Of a DNA stretch of 64,000 bases, positions 1 to 12,590 are shown one piece after another. How positions within the stretch are numbered: the first letter of the stretch is position 1; each line of letters opens with the position of its first letter. Under the pieces are notes generated by a model. It had not been told where the DNA came from and did no database searches. It saw only the letters and a program-made list of their open reading frames with translations. Source of the DNA: Icerya purchasi (lineage: Eukaryota > Arthropoda > Insecta > Hemiptera > Monophlebidae); the NCBI GenBank assembly GCA_039619475.1, contig CM077116.1:22533443-22597442 (forward strand), in the 5' to 3' direction. Both the position numbers and the translations under genes were made by a program.

Positions 1-870
1 AAGTCATTAAAGTAACAGCAGAACGCGTCTTACTTGTAAGTTTTCAATAATGCAGGAAGTGCGATGAAATTTTGTATAAAACCATATTTCAAAATAATTT
101 ATTACCTGAAAAGAAAATTTACCATTCTTCTTTTAGCGCAATTCTCAGTTACTCTGAAAAATATAGGGAGAATACAGATTAGCTTATAATTTAACATATC
201 GGCGTGGTCCTCGTTTTTATGGACATTAATAAAATTACTCTCAACTTCAAAATATCTGGAAATTTACCAGAATTAATCGATTCAATTAAGTAAATAGGTT
301 AGTGTTTCGCAAAAAAAAAAAAAAAAAACGGTAAATTTACGTTTCATTACACCGTAAGTTGTTTCTTTTATTTGGCAAAGAGAGAATAGAAAACCTTACT
401 TCATCCAAAGAAAAATCTAAAAATCCGAAACAATATTACTACACATTTGAATTTTCCAGTAGATCCACAGTGTTGGCTAAACTGGGAACTAGATTATACA
501 GAATTTGGAAAAATGTAGATTAAATTTATGTCACTCGCTCTTCATTATCTTTCACAGAGATAGTTGAAGTATCAATTTTTGTGTATCTACAATAAATTTT
601 TTCCGCCCTAATGCAGATCTAACAGCCCAATATTTTTCGCCATCATCACCACATTTGTACAGAAAGTCATTATAATACTGTGCCTTTTTTCTTTCTAACC
701 AATTTACGCGTGGATTTTGAAAGCTCTTCGAAACGTTCTGGTAAAAATAATTGCCCTTTGAAAAGAGACCAACAAGTTTACGAGCCCCGTGCATTCTTCT
801 ATGTGGCAGTTCCAGAATTCCATTATTATTTCCCCACAGAGATTTGGCGTGAGATCACGTCTCATCATAA
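1..870 (-). pseudogene. Non-LTR retrotransposon (CR1/L2-like) pre-RT linker and start of RT, decayed
   Basis: Fragment of a LINE polymerase reading leftward off the window edge. The open stretch 794-552 carries KKAQYYNDFLYKCGDDG followed by YWAVRSALGRKK, the lysine-rich linker with 'YY' and 'W..lGRK' that precedes the RT in CR1/L2/Jockey-type ORF2s. After several stops the minus strand resumes with NSGKFPDILK (complement of 245-274) and then NYKLICILPIFFRVTENC (complement of about 150-205), matching RT motifs of the form 'G.FPD.LK' and 'NYRPIS.LPIFSK..E'. RT core motifs A and C would lie left of base 1. Frames change at least twice and an A/T homopolymer interrupts it near 310-328. Clade is inferred from motif wording only; it is clearly a non-LTR element and clearly dead. 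Confidence 0.72.
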
Positions 871-1590
871 ATTCATTTCATCTGTAGGAGCTAAAGCAGA
901 GTATCAAATTTAACGAATTTTTCTGGTTTTTTTTTTTCATCTTTCTTTTCACCAGCCTCTAATCCATTAATCCCTCAATATTCTTTATGCGATAATTACA
1001 ATAACGTACTTAGAAAATAACGTAAAGTTACTGTCATTTTTTTTGTCACGCTGATCCATGATAAATGATGTATCGACAGAAGTAATTTGTGTAAATATTA
1101 GTTATCTACATATATAAATATGGTGAACGGTAAAATGATCGTAAAACTATTTAACGGTTAAATTTCGTTTTGTAATCCGTTCATGGCGAGTTTAGTTACA
1201 ACGTTATGGTTCAGTGGTGTCAAGAAATACTAAACGAACGCTGGTTTTGAACTTTGCTAGCAGTCATACACGCAATCCAATGGCTATTCTGGAATCACAT
1301 TTTCCTACAATGTAACGAAAAAAAGATTTCACAATACGGCTATTCCAATCGCGCTGGTTTTTCCTAAGTTCTTTTTTTTCCTTTTTTTAATCTTTTCTTG
1401 TACTTAAGAGCATGATGTACGTCACGCAGCTATTCAATTTAAGCGAGAGTTAATCGATTGTTTGTGAATTTTATTAACAGAATGAATAATGCGCATTTAA
1501 CCTCTCAAATAGATTTCATGCATAATGTTCTGTCTTTTTTCATTAAAAATAATCTTAAAAATGCACCAGTGTATAATACTGTATTTGCAA
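871..1590. other. AT-rich spacer, nothing recognised
   Basis: AT-rich sequence with short T runs near 929-938 and 1371-1387. The first few dozen bases may still belong to the upstream linker of the LINE at the left edge. No supported coding, RNA or repeat feature. Confidence 0.6.
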
Positions 1591-1720
1591 CCATTACAAC
1601 TCCATTACAACTCCATTACAACTCCATTACAACTCCATTACAACTCCATTACAACTCCATTACAACTCCATTACAACTCCATTACAACTCCATTACAACT
1701 CCATTACAACTCCATTAGAA
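1591..1720. repeat. Tandem array of an 11-bp unit (CCATTACAACT), about 11.8 copies
   Basis: The unit CCATTACAACT repeats head to tail with no variant until the last copy, where ACAAC becomes AGAAC. Because 11 is not a multiple of three, three units make 33 bases and all three plus-strand frames encode the same 11-residue repeat (TPLQLHYNSIT in rotation) with no stop. It is a clean, probably recent minisatellite expansion. The long translated runs across it are a product of the repeat, not a gene. Confidence 0.95.
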
Positions 1721-2316
1721 CACAACATAAAATACTTTCGGATAGCTAAATAGTAGGTAAATCAGTGCGAAGATAAAATAAACTTACCGGATAATAAACG
1801 GAATATATTTGTATGTACGAACATTCTTGAATTAGGTAATTACGTATACGGTTTGTAATAAAATTAACGGTTTCGGCTTGTATGTGTTCAAATCATTTTG
1901 AAAGTAACTGTTTCGAGACACCACTGAGAAGCATAGCCTTCTTCAGTACTATTATACGTCATTTAAATTTTCGGAACAGTTATTAATATTACATAATTCA
2001 ATGAAAGTTGCAGCAAAGAAGATTGTTGAAAAAAAAAAAAAAACCAAGATGGGCTTCAAATTCTAAATTTTGTCTAAGATATACATCAGGAGCTAATGTC
2101 ATTTATTGATATTTTAAAAGTATTACAATGCGACTAATTCGAGAATCGCAGTGATCGCAGTTCGTAAAACAGAGATGCTAACAAAAATACCAAAATTGTT
2201 ATTGTATGCTTCGAATAGAGGCTGCATTATTATACCGCGTGAGCAAGTCAAAGTCGATATATGTATTTCGTAGCTCTAGTAGACTTTTTAAAGAGGATGC
2301 GATAACGCTAAATCAC

Positions 2317-2347
<31 letters not shown>

Positions 2348-3783
2348 AATTAAGCTTACTCACAAGTTTTTGAAAGTTATACGTTATTCTTGATAGGTTT
2401 TTGAAAAATTTGAACGTAGTTTTCTAGGTAGACATTAAACAGAACACTAAATTATGGGAAAAAGTCAGTGTAGTTTAACGTAAAATGTACATTTCTTTTT
2501 ACTTTTTCCGGATTTTTGACGACCACTGTATATAAACCAAATTTTGTTTACGTGTTAGCTAAGTTAGTAATTACGCTATTTCTGAATTTTACGAATCATT
2601 AACGGTTGTAATCTCGTTAAAAACATATATCAAAATATTAAAAGTAATATTAACATCGTTAGTTTATAAATACACTTTAATTTTAAATGTTCGCTAATCC
2701 ATCAAAATTACAATTATATTTTAATTCTTTAAAAAATTGGTTTACCGGAATGTTATCAACTTACAATGCTCTAAAATTTTTAAAATTTAAAAAAAAAAAG
2801 ATTGTTCCATTTCCTTTTTTAGTGTGCTTTGAACCTGGTGTCGTTTGCACGAGTAACATAGCTATAGACCCGCGCAGTGGCATACTGTTGTTATTGTATC
2901 ATGGCGAACCTTAAAGAAATAATTTCTCGGTGTAAAATATATCGGTGAATTATATTCGCAATAATTGATTAATCGCGTAAACCGTTGAACAACGACTACA
3001 CTTGGTTATCGATGTGTTGGACCACCGTTCGATGATGCTTATTAGATGTCGATGTTCTATAACAGAGGTTGCGCCGATCATTTTGATAGAATTTTTTTTA
3101 TTTTCACGAACTACTAACAGATAGAGAACAACATAACTGACTAAACACAAGAAAAGGGCGATTTTACTAAAATTTAATCGAATAATCTGATAATTAACAA
3201 ATTATTTTTAAAAAAAAAAAAAAAAAAAAACCTTTATGATTTATTAAGTTTTTCTCTTCGTTTTCAGTTAAACTTTTTTCCCTAAAACATTAACAATTTC
3301 CATACGAATAATTTTTTTTCCGTAGTAACTTGCGAAAGTTTATTATTAAATTTTTAAGTGTGCGAAATGTGAAAAAAGAAAAAGGGGTTGGGCAACCCTG
3401 TTGTAGATGTAATTTTCAATTTTTTTTTTTTTTTTTTTTTTTTGGTGTTCTCTTTCGACTTTACCTGATTTTTTCATCGCAGTACGGGTCTTTTTTTTTT
3501 TTTTTTTTTTTTTTGTAAAATTATATTCGAATACACTCTTTTACGTAATGTTTTTTAAGATGTATCAAACGTTGACGTTTCCGTTGCACCAACCGTCGTC
3601 ATAGTGGCAACACGTATTTTTGCTTCCTTATTTTTAGATATTCATTTTCCGAAAGAAAATTCTTGCTTTAACTAATCTGTCGCATTTACTCTTATTTTCA
3701 GGCTCCATTTTTTGTTCTACCTTCGAAATCTGTGGTTAGTTTTATTAATACCCCCAAGGAGTCGTCTGTGCAGTTACTTTTGT

Positions 3784-3787
<4 letters not shown>
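1721..3787. other. AT-rich spacer with homopolymer runs
   Basis: No coding signal recognised. Long A runs occur near 2031-2043, 2321-2343 and 3211-3230, and two T runs near 3421-3443 and 3491-3514. Short ORFs here contain poly-F or poly-K tracts and are composition artefacts. Confidence 0.6.

Positions 3788-3821
<34 letters not shown>
3788..3821. repeat. (TA)n microsatellite
   Basis: Uninterrupted TA dinucleotide run of about 34 bases, followed by a T run. It lies about 140 bases upstream of the recognisable part of a plus-strand LINE copy. Confidence 0.95.
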
Positions 3822-3824
<3 letters not shown>

Positions 3825-3959
3825 CTTTTTTTTTTTGCATCGAATTGATCTCTTGATATTTTAATATCGTTGTTTTAAGAGATTTACGTAAATAGATCGT
3901 TTCTGAAATTGGTCAGCGTGTTACCCGAAACTGACGATTCTGAGCTCAAAAAAGCGCTA

Positions 3960-5100
3960 TTCCCCGCTCGTATAGTCTTTCGCCTTGGTCCGTTTTTTCC
4001 CCATATCATTTCGTCTCCACTTTTCATCCTTAATTATACAAACTTCCTTCACCCTCCTAGCGTCGTGGCTGTTCTTCCGTCTTTTCATGAATCTCTTAAT
4101 TCGATTGTCATTAATGAATTTAACCGTTAATTCCGTTTTCCCTCTTCACTCTCGTATTTACATTGATGGTTCTAGTAGTCCGGAGGGAATGAGTGTTGCC
4201 TTTTACTTTCTCTCGATCATTACGAATCCGTCAGATTACCTTCTTTTTGCTCAATTTTTTCTACTGAATCTCTAGCTACTCTCTGTGCTATCATTCTCAC
4301 ATTTGCTCTTTCAGTTACAGTAATAGTTTTCTGATGATTGTTTCTGACGCTAAAAGTGTTCTAGTCATTACTTCTCCTCTTCCTCCACCGTCGGTAGATC
4401 CTATTGGTCCGCTTATTCCAACTTTAATCTCTCAGCTGTCGTGCTTTTCCCATACTGATTTCTTGCGGGCCCCTGATCATGCGGGGATCGCAGTGAGCAG
4501 GCTGATGCGCTTGCCCGATCTATTGCACACAATGGTCGATTCCTTACTAAATTCCTTGCTTTTCTAACATAAATTTCCTCTCCAAAAACTATCACTGAAC
4601 CATGCCGATCTATCTACCCTTGCCGTTTTTCAAATCCTCAGCATTTTTATCCGTCGATTCAGCCCTGCTGTCGTTTCGACCTCGGTAGCATGCCACTTTC
4701 CACATCTCCGTCGTTCTTTCATTTTTTCCATCTGTCGTCTTCGCTTTAATCATAACTTACTTCCTCTCTTTTTCATTTTTTCTCTTATTTCTTCTTCGTT
4801 CTGTCCGGTTCATCCAGATGATAGCAGTTTGATTTGCGACACTAATCGTATTTTTTTCGAATGCTCTTCCGCTCTTTCCGCCGAGCGCTCGTTTCAGCTC
4901 TTAAACCTTTCTCTTCTTATCTCCTATAACGCTTTCTTCATTCTTTCGTTGCCTATATCTTCTATAGTGTGCACGACAGTTTCCTTCCTTTCCTCATTGA
5001 TGATTTCCCGAACTGTGGCGGCGCTAAACTAATTTCCTGGGAAGGCAAGCCAAAAACAAAAAAAAAAAAAAAAAAAAAAAGAAAGAAAGAAAACAAAAAA
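3960..5100 (+). pseudogene. LINE 3' end, family A copy 1: RNase H domain, C-terminal zinc-knuckle-like region, poly-A tail
   Basis: 3' part of a non-LTR retrotransposon of the RNase H-bearing (I/R1-like) group. Reading across frameshifts, the RNase H domain shows IYIDGSSSPEG (first Asp, about 4157), FSTESLATLCAI (Glu, about 4256), MIVSDAKSVL (second Asp, about 4334) and PDHAGI (the WVPGHVGI box, about 4475). A one-base shift inside that box moves the following SEQADALARSIAHNG into another frame. Downstream come LRRSFIFSICRLRFNHNLLP and ICDTNRIFFECSS, the C-terminal Cys/His signature shared with the copies at 6.2-6.65 and 31.0-31.7 kb. An A-rich run at about 5056-5100 forms the tail and fixes the orientation. 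The RT region is missing, as in 5'-truncated copies. Stops and shifts make it non-functional. Confidence 0.8.
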
Positions 5101-6199
5101 AGCAGCGTGTTACCGACAACCATGTATTGGCATCTTTGTAATCTTTCTTGTATAAGTTTTAAGAAACCTTGAATAATCTTTGTAGAGCTAATTTTGTTCG
5201 ATTTTTCATACATTATGTTATATTTCCTAGAGATTATTACAAGTGTTGCTTATTTATTTATTTAATTTAAACGATGTTTTTGGGAGAAATGTGGCCATCT
5301 GTTTAAGTCGCTATCGTTTTGTTATTTTAAAATTCTGACATGAAGTTTCATCTCACGTACTTTGCTATCTCCCTTTCACCTGAAAATTTTACTAAACTAT
5401 GGCGTGCGTTATGTCCCTTTGGATTGAATATGCTAATTTTAAAGTTCGTTGCTAATTAATTCATCCGATAACTAAATTTTCATTACTTCTTGAAGACGTT
5501 TCCAGAATTGTGAAAAAGAGACTTCTTACATTGGTGCATATTGTAAAAACTTATAATTGCGTACCTGTCCTAATTGACACATTGTGACGATGAATTGTCG
5601 GAAGTTTGCTTGAGTTCTAAGGAAATGATAACCCTAAAGCGATATTACGAACAGACCCTGAAATCGACTCAATCACGATCAGTGTGAATACCCAGTTGTA
5701 CTAGTTGAAATCCAACTGAAATTAATAACGGAAATGGATTATCTCAACAATGAAGTAATCGTAAAGGACTCCGTAAATTAATCGGCGGCCATAGGTGAAT
5801 TAAAATCTGTCGCATGAAAGTTACTCCACGGATGATTGCTCTTACGACGAGACAGAGGCAAGCGGACAGCATTTTTACCGCGTGATACTTTCTTCGCCCT
5901 AACGGATCGCATTATGATTTGATCCCGATCAATCACGAACGGCAATTTAAACTGTCGGTGAAATTATACCTCCTGACAGTCTTTTAAACGAAATCACCAG
6001 CCGTTGCCTGCAAGGGCAACTCGAACAATAGACTTCTTCGGTGTATATTATATTATTCGGTATCTTTGCAGTACTGTAGGGGAGAATGTTTACATTTACA
6101 TAAGGTCAACAGATACGGACTTAAATGTGACCCGTTAAATTTTAGACATCTTTTAAAATATCTTGAAAGCTACCCCGAGATTACCTTCTATCTAGAACA
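5101..6199. other. Spacer between two LINE 3' ends
   Basis: Mixed-composition sequence, slightly less AT-rich at 5820-6030. A small hairpin of six paired bases (GTTGCC/GGCAAC) sits near 6004-6021. No gene recognised. Confidence 0.55.
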
Positions 6200-6650
6200 A
6201 TTTCTTTTTTCTCTCTCTCTCTCTCTCTTGTGCTTGTCAACCAAGGACCTTTACCCAGAAACAAATAGTGAGGGAAAAAGTCGGTTTATATTTTAATCCG
6301 ATCGGAAATCTTCGTTAAAAAGGAACAAATAGCGAGAATAACTAGTGCGGAAGGAAAGGACAGGATATAGGCAGCACCATAAGGAGTTGGAAGCCGAAGC
6401 CTCAACAAATAGGAATACAAAGCAGAACGCTCCACAGAAAGAGATGAACACTGGAAGAACACATGATCATCGGTGTCGCAAATAGCTGAATCATCAAGAT
6501 GGAGAAGGCAGTGTGGGGAGGAAATCAGGGAAAAACGAAATCTGAAGGAAGGAAGCAAAGAATCGCTAGAACGCATACGAACAATGGAAACAGCATCACA
6601 TCGTCGAAGGGATGGATTGCGAAAGAAACCATGAACAGAGAGGAAGAGTA
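6200..6650 (-). pseudogene. LINE C-terminus, family A copy 2
   Basis: Minus-strand C-terminal end of the same LINE family as the 3.96-5.1 kb copy. The reading 6650 to 6286 gives NPSLRRCDAVSIVRMRSSDS, then ICDTDDHVFFQCSS, then ERSALYSYLLRLRLPTPYG, and closes with SDRIKI and a stop. Copy 3 at 31.6 kb ends ADRIKI plus stop, so the native C-terminus of the family is fixed by two copies. Beyond the stop, on the minus strand, sequence runs into a (GA)n/A-rich stretch (complement of 6202-6231), the likely tail. Only the last 120 or so codons survive; the C-terminal 96 codons are still open, so this is one of the better-kept fragments. Confidence 0.8.
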
Positions 6651-9469
6651 GGTCGAACAGATAAATGAAATGAATAATTATTAGAAAAGGAGGGAGCGTA
6701 AATGCCCGATACCATGATCTGATACGGAAGCTTTTACATATCGATAGGACAATTTCATTTTGTATTAACGAAAACTGTTCTCAACTACTTTGCGGTTAAA
6801 CTTTTATCGGATGGTGACAACTATTTTATCAAATGTCTTGGTTAATATTTCATCAGTGAAATATAGACTTCTTTCAGATTATGATATATGTGGCTTTGGA
6901 AATTTGTTATTATTATATTATTACGAACTATAGTTGTTACATATATATATATATATATATATATATCAATCTAAGATATGGATGTATTTTGACCTGCTAA
7001 AGAATCGTTCGTATTCGGAACAGTTGCTTAACTAAAATGTTCCCGTCAACGACCAAGTACAGAAAATTCGTGTAATTAGTTTGGTTTTAAATTATTATTT
7101 GAAAGTCTAAAAAAGGGATAATTGTGAGCTTTTTAAAAAAAAGAAAGAGAAAAAAAATATTTAAGCTGTAATCAGCGGTGAAAAAGATAAACATTTAATT
7201 TATATTTTCTTTAAAAAAAAAGAAAAAAAAAAAAAGGTATTTCGCTTGTCTACTTTTTGAAAACAGATTATTACTCGAAAGTTCAAAAAAGTTTGTACCT
7301 GCAGTTTAAAAGTTAATTCTTAAATTCTTACATAACGACTAGATTTATATAACTCTTAATTGAACCTTGTTGGTTCAGTCGTTACTAATTAAAAATTTTT
7401 CGATTAAACATTAAACTGTTAATTTCCTGTAGTTTCATAAACGGAAGTTGGTTTCATTTTGTATCTTTATTAAAAATCATATTTTAATAAAGATTATTTC
7501 TCGCCTATGTTGTTATATAGGTCAGTTGCACGTTTTGTATATCAACATCTTGGCAGTTTTGCGCTGTCTACGATCTATCCCCGTTTGATATTAACATTGG
7601 CTCGGAAGTTTTCTTCTTATATGCGAACTTTTAATTTCTGCACATATGCGCTTGATAATTACATGTCTAAAATTATATCGGAGTAATTGCAACGAAAACA
7701 AGTCACACTACAAAAGGAAGCAAAGAGAAGATATTATAAGAAAAAGAAAAAAAAACAAATGTAGTCGATAGCAATTCGTAATTAAAGTGTATAAAAACAA
7801 AAAAAAAAACAACATTGCTGAAAGAATAGTTCTATCTATTTTTTTTTTTTATTTTTTTTGAAATTATAACTACTACACGTGTAATTAGCAGAGGAAAATT
7901 TAAGAAAACGGAAGAAATCATGTTTATGAGAGCTTCTCTTGTTGCGTTGCATTCTTCGGTATATCATACATGTGCGCGTAGAAAAAAAGAGTGTTAATAC
8001 AGCGGTGGGGATGACATGAAATTGTTCATTAAGAAAAATAAAAGATAATTATTCTGGTTGGCATTTCAAAAATAGGAAATAAACGGTGAGGAAACTACGA
8101 TCTCTCACCAACTACATTCGATCGAGTGCGATGGTAGACACACACATGTTCATATTGCACGGTGTGCTAGTATGCTTCACAGTGCACTAATATTTACGGT
8201 CCAGTTTGAATTCTGACGCGCGCTACTTGGTAGCGTTGTTGACTGAGAGAAACGCATTTAAAAATAATCCTCCAGCTTCTCCTTAATATAATATTGGATT
8301 CGGAAACAGAGTCATATATAGTCTCAGTGTGCATTTTCTTAATATAGTTGGTCTCCAGTTGTATTAAACATTTCCCATTTCAGTAACATATTCCGTATAT
8401 ATGTACGCGTGTATTTATGTATGCATGCATATTTATATATGTATAAAGGTTCGATGTACGTTGAATTTTGAACTGACGAGAACACTGCCTACAAAGATTT
8501 ATTATGTCATTTCGACGTTGTTAAAAGTGTATAAACTTGTTAGTCACCAGCAACGTTAACTATTTTTTGTTATTTTTAACGCTGCCTCTTTCAATCGGAA
8601 TATTATTAAAAACGGAAAAGGATATATAGAGATCAAAAACTAGCAGCTTCTTGGTGCTTTGAAATTTTCATAACTAAACAAGTTTTCCACGTTGTTTTAT
8701 CGTTGCGATAGTGCTAATTCTGGCGAAATATTTACGAACAAGAGGGAGTTAGAAGACGAAAAGTCAAAGAGGAGTTGTAAAGTGAAAAACCAAAAATGTA
8801 GATAAAAAAAAATCGAAACGAATCAAAAATAATTGGTGTGAGGGTAGGCGGTTTGCCCCCCGGTTCTTAGTTCGAAGTTGGAACTTTAATTTTAGTGACC
8901 GAAAAGAGAAAAGTGAATTAAGCTCGGGCGAGCTGAAAAGTCTATTGCCTGTGAAGATTCGGAAATTTGAGCTGATAGGCAAACGGCATTTTTCGGTCGT
9001 GCAGGCGCTTAAAAAACCGCGTGTACACGTACATCGAAAAAACTGACGACAACTTACGATGACCAAAACATCGTTTTTGTGTGGAGCCAGCCTTTAAACA
9101 GATCACGAATTTAGTACGGCGCATGAAAAATCACGTGTTCTCTATAAAAAAAAAAAAAAAAAAAAAAAAAACTACGATTTTTTCCGTAACAGACTAGCGC
9201 GGAAGTGTCCTTCACACCATTGCAGTAATGCAAATCGAGTTAATATTTCAATGGATATTATTATTACCGTTTGACCATGTTTCAGTCGCGGTAATTTATT
9301 TTATTAGTTCCCGTTACGTAATGAAGTGGTAATTAAAAACAAAAGTGAAGAATTATATTTTTCTAATAATTTCTTAATATCATCGAGGAGGATATTTTAT
9401 GGTCTAAGTTTCATTTGCAAAGTAAAAATATATGTGTGCCGGTGTAAAATATAACGATATTATGTTTTC
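6651..9469. other. AT-rich spacer with (TA)n and A runs
   Basis: Contains a (TA)n run at 6941-6966, A-rich tracts near 7131-7155, 7213-7237 and 7798-7810, and an A run at 9147-9170. The ORFs near 8.76-9.12 kb resemble nothing I know. No supported gene. Confidence 0.55.
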
Positions 9470-9976
9470 AAAGTCAACAAAATCCCCCTCAGAAGAAGTG
9501 AAGAGTTGGATAATAGATATTTTACCGGAATTGTGGCAACAAAATTGGATAAATCAAGCATAGGAACCTTCCCATCTTTACACGATCAAAAAACACGTAA
9601 GAATTATCAGCCGGCTGGTCGCAGAGAAGAGCAGGTCGTTTTGTGTTACCTCCTCCGCCTGGGACACACTGGTCTGACGCACAGGCGTTTTCTTGATAAA
9701 CTTCCGCATCCGCAATATGTTGCATGTTAAACATGACTAGAACATCTTCTAGTACGATGTTCCTTGTATTCCTCCCTTTCGCATAGATTAAATATTCACA
9801 AAAATATTTCTGTTATTCTCTTCTAGATAATTACAATTTCTTCTTTGTTCTCTTTCCTCAGATCTACCGGCTTTCACCCGTTAATATGAATTAATTTTTA
9901 ATTTACACGCTTCTTAGTTGTTGTACGTGGCTTTAAAAAAAAAACAAAAAAAACAAAAAAAAACAACAGAAAAAAA
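9470..9976 (+). pseudogene. LINE C-terminal region (RNase H group), distinct family, with A-rich tail
   Basis: C-terminal tail of an ORF2 downstream of RNase H. The plus strand reads SPSEEVKSWIIDILPELW, then after a shift GRREEQVVLCYLLRLGHTGL and THRRFLDKLPHPQYVAC (about 9613-9727), matching the well-known 'RRE..L.RLRIGHT.LTH..LL...P.C..C' block. Another frame continues with EHLLVRCSLYSS and ISSLFSFLRSTGFHPLI, the expected 'H.L..C..Y' and 'FL..TG' ending. An A-rich run interrupted by C (9932-9976) is the probable tail. It lacks the CDxNHxxFEC signature of family A, so it is another element. Everything upstream of the C-terminus has been lost. Confidence 0.78.
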
Positions 9977-12079
9977 CAGTCAACAAATCTAATCAACTAA
10001 GGAGAGAGAGAAAAGCCAAGTTGATGCCGAGGCCAAAAATGTACGCTTACCACCTGTGCGTTGTCTAATTTTTAACTGATATTCGATTATTTGAGAAACT
10101 GCTCACATATTCAATTTTTTTAGTAGAACTACGCGACAGTTTATTAATTAACAGCAATTGTTGAAAATATATTTATAACGTAATATTACCTGCCGCCGGA
10201 AAAATGTGGTTTCCTACACTTACGTAAAATTTTATATCGAAACCCCGTTTTGCTAAAAAAATAAGTAAAAATAAATACATGTAATATATATGGATTCTCG
10301 GTATTTTTGGTCGATTATATCATACGATGGTTAAAATTAATGGAAATATATTTTTTCGGGTCAGTTTTGATGTCCGAGCACAAAAATCGAAAGTGTCGTT
10401 CGATTTTCTAGTCTGATTATAAACAAATTTTATTTGAAACACGGAATGATAGGATTAACGCGTGCGCATTGTTGAATTTTATGCGTACTTTGGAATTTGA
10501 ACTTATACCTTTGGAACAGATTCGGAATACGAGTTCTTCTCTCCGTTTATTGTCAAGACACCTGGTGCTGTTGTAGTATTGCAAAATTTGAACTGAAAGT
10601 TATCAACCAGAAAACAACGCAGTTTGATAATTAATCTTAAATGCTCGCCGGTTTTCGTACGATTACCGAAGTTAGATAACGTCAAAAAAGGTAACAATTG
10701 AACGGGTGACCTTCCAGAAAATTTCAGTCGTGATCCGCTAATTTTGTTAATTTTTAATTACACAATTAGCGATTTAAAAAAATGAAATTAACGGCTTCGC
10801 GGGTTTTTAATTTCATAGTCCGGTTATAAATAAAATTTATTCGAAATAAAAACATACACAAAAAAATAATATATATATATGTATATATATATATATAATC
10901 TAATCTGGCTACTGAGGAGGAGTTGTATTTCCAGTTATTTTACTAATAGAAATAATACTAAAATAATTTACGCAAATCTAACCTCATGATGCGCGACTAG
11001 TGGTTGTTTCGCCGATGCTTATGAATTGTTTTTGTCGACTTTTTTAAAATTATGCGACGAAATAGAAATTCGAAAGAATAAACCGAAAAAATCGAGTAAT
11101 TTTTAATAATCGTATTTTAATTACGAGATTTCTTTTCGCTCCGGGAAAATAAAAGTGGAAATTCGTTCGAAATAATAGCGATCGGCTTATTCATTTTTAA
11201 TTTCTAACGAAATAGTATTTCAACTTTCGAAAATGAAATTCCCTCTTCCAAAAAAAAAAAAACCGAAATGTTAATCCTGCGCTAAAAATATTGAAAATTT
11301 TGTATTTAGTTTTACAATCTATTATAAATACGAAAATTTGATGAAGGCCGTATTTACGTGTTTACCTGCAAAATTTTTTAGGTTGCGAGACAGAAATTCT
11401 ACATTCGCATTACTCGACCGTAACTCGGTGTGAGCTGTAACTACTGTTACCCTTAGTAACCTTAACACACACACCGTATTTACGTTATATTAATTTAGAT
11501 CAATGAGATTTTTCGGAGTCAAATCATAATAAGGTGTTTGCAAAGAATAACGCCGTAGCAGCTAATTACGCCAACCCCCTTGATATTTCACTTAAAATGC
11601 GATAAATTTCGCTATATGACCGTTTCTATATGTTGCGTCATCGGTACTGAGACATTTTCAAACAGAAGCTTGTTCGTTTAAAAATTTACCGACCTATGGT
11701 AAGCATTTGAACGGAAATGACATAACCGAAAATTTCGCGATCTAATTTTACTTCGTTTTTGTGTTTCAAGCATCGTCAACTGATAGCGCTAATAAAAAAT
11801 TTTTAAACTGCCGATTATGTAGATTTTAAATTTTTGGTGGGTTTTTTAATTGTATTTCATGTAAGTACCCAAAAAATCAAATGTAGTAGCGCTACTTTTT
11901 GAATTTTTGTTTTCCCAGTGTTCGTATGGATAGTTTGCGAATTTTCGTAAATATTTTGTGACTTCAAGACTGCTTTAGATAGTATTACAATACTTGATAG
12001 TTGAATTGCAAGTGTTCGGGGGGGGGGAGTGAACGGATAATCTATAAAAAAGGCTTAAAAGTGTAAAGGATATAACGAA
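9977..12079. other. AT-rich spacer, nothing recognised
   Basis: Holds a (TA)n tract near 10867-10899, an A run near 11250-11262 and a G9 run near 12020-12028. No coding or RNA signal that I can support. Confidence 0.55.
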
Positions 12080-12590
12080 ATGTCCGTAAATAAGGGGCAA
12101 ATACAGTTTTTAAAATTCCGCGACGAACTTCTAGCGGGACTACATCGCTGCAAACAAAACTAATAAAGAAAAACTTGGCCGTAAACCTGTCCTAAGTAAA
12201 GCTAAAGAAAATGAATTATGCAAAAGAATCAAACGATTGGCCAAAATAGGACATCCGTTGACGTTGAAAACTTTTAAATGTGTATCGGTACCGCAAAGAA
12301 AACAGCATTCCTAACCCATTTCGAGAATCGGAAGAAGCAGCGATTCGGTATACTGGTTTGCAAATTTTATGCGCATGCGTCAAAATCAATTTTTTCTACG
12401 AAAAAGTTAAAATTTGAATCCTGTTAGAGCACAGAAGTTGAATAATCAAACCGGATAGTCACAACTCATTTTGCATCTTTAAATAAAGCGCTGCAGGGAA
12501 ATGATCTTTTCGAAAAGCCACAAGCAATCTTGACAACATGGATGAAAAAGGCTGTAGCCTATGTATTTTAAAGGGAAGATTAGTCTCCCT
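12080..12590 (+). pseudogene. pogo/Tigger-like (CENP-B/DDE_1 family) transposase N-terminal half, decayed
   Basis: Remnant of a cut-and-paste transposase with the CENP-B-type DNA-binding module. In pieces over shifting frames: KLGRKPVLSKAKENELCKRI and KRLAKIGHPLTLKTF (about 12171-12280), corresponding to 'GRKPVLS..EE.EL..RI..L...G.PLT'; then YRKENSIPNPF; WFANFMRMRQNQFFLRKS, the 'W...F..R....LRKPE' block; NLNPVRAQKLNNQ; and finally LDNMDEKGCSLCI (about 12533-12573), the first catalytic Asp of the DDE domain ('NMDE.G'). The order is collinear with the family. An ATG at 12080 is a possible original start but is not proven. The catalytic half after the first Asp is absent and I could not find terminal inverted repeats, so the element is truncated. 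Confidence 0.72.

Noticed and set aside
1458..1749. Overlapping ORFs with repeating TPLQLHYNSIT
   Set aside because: Direct consequence of the 11-bp array; no coding context.
3330..3518. ORFs with poly-Phe
   Set aside because: T runs read as Phe; no motif.
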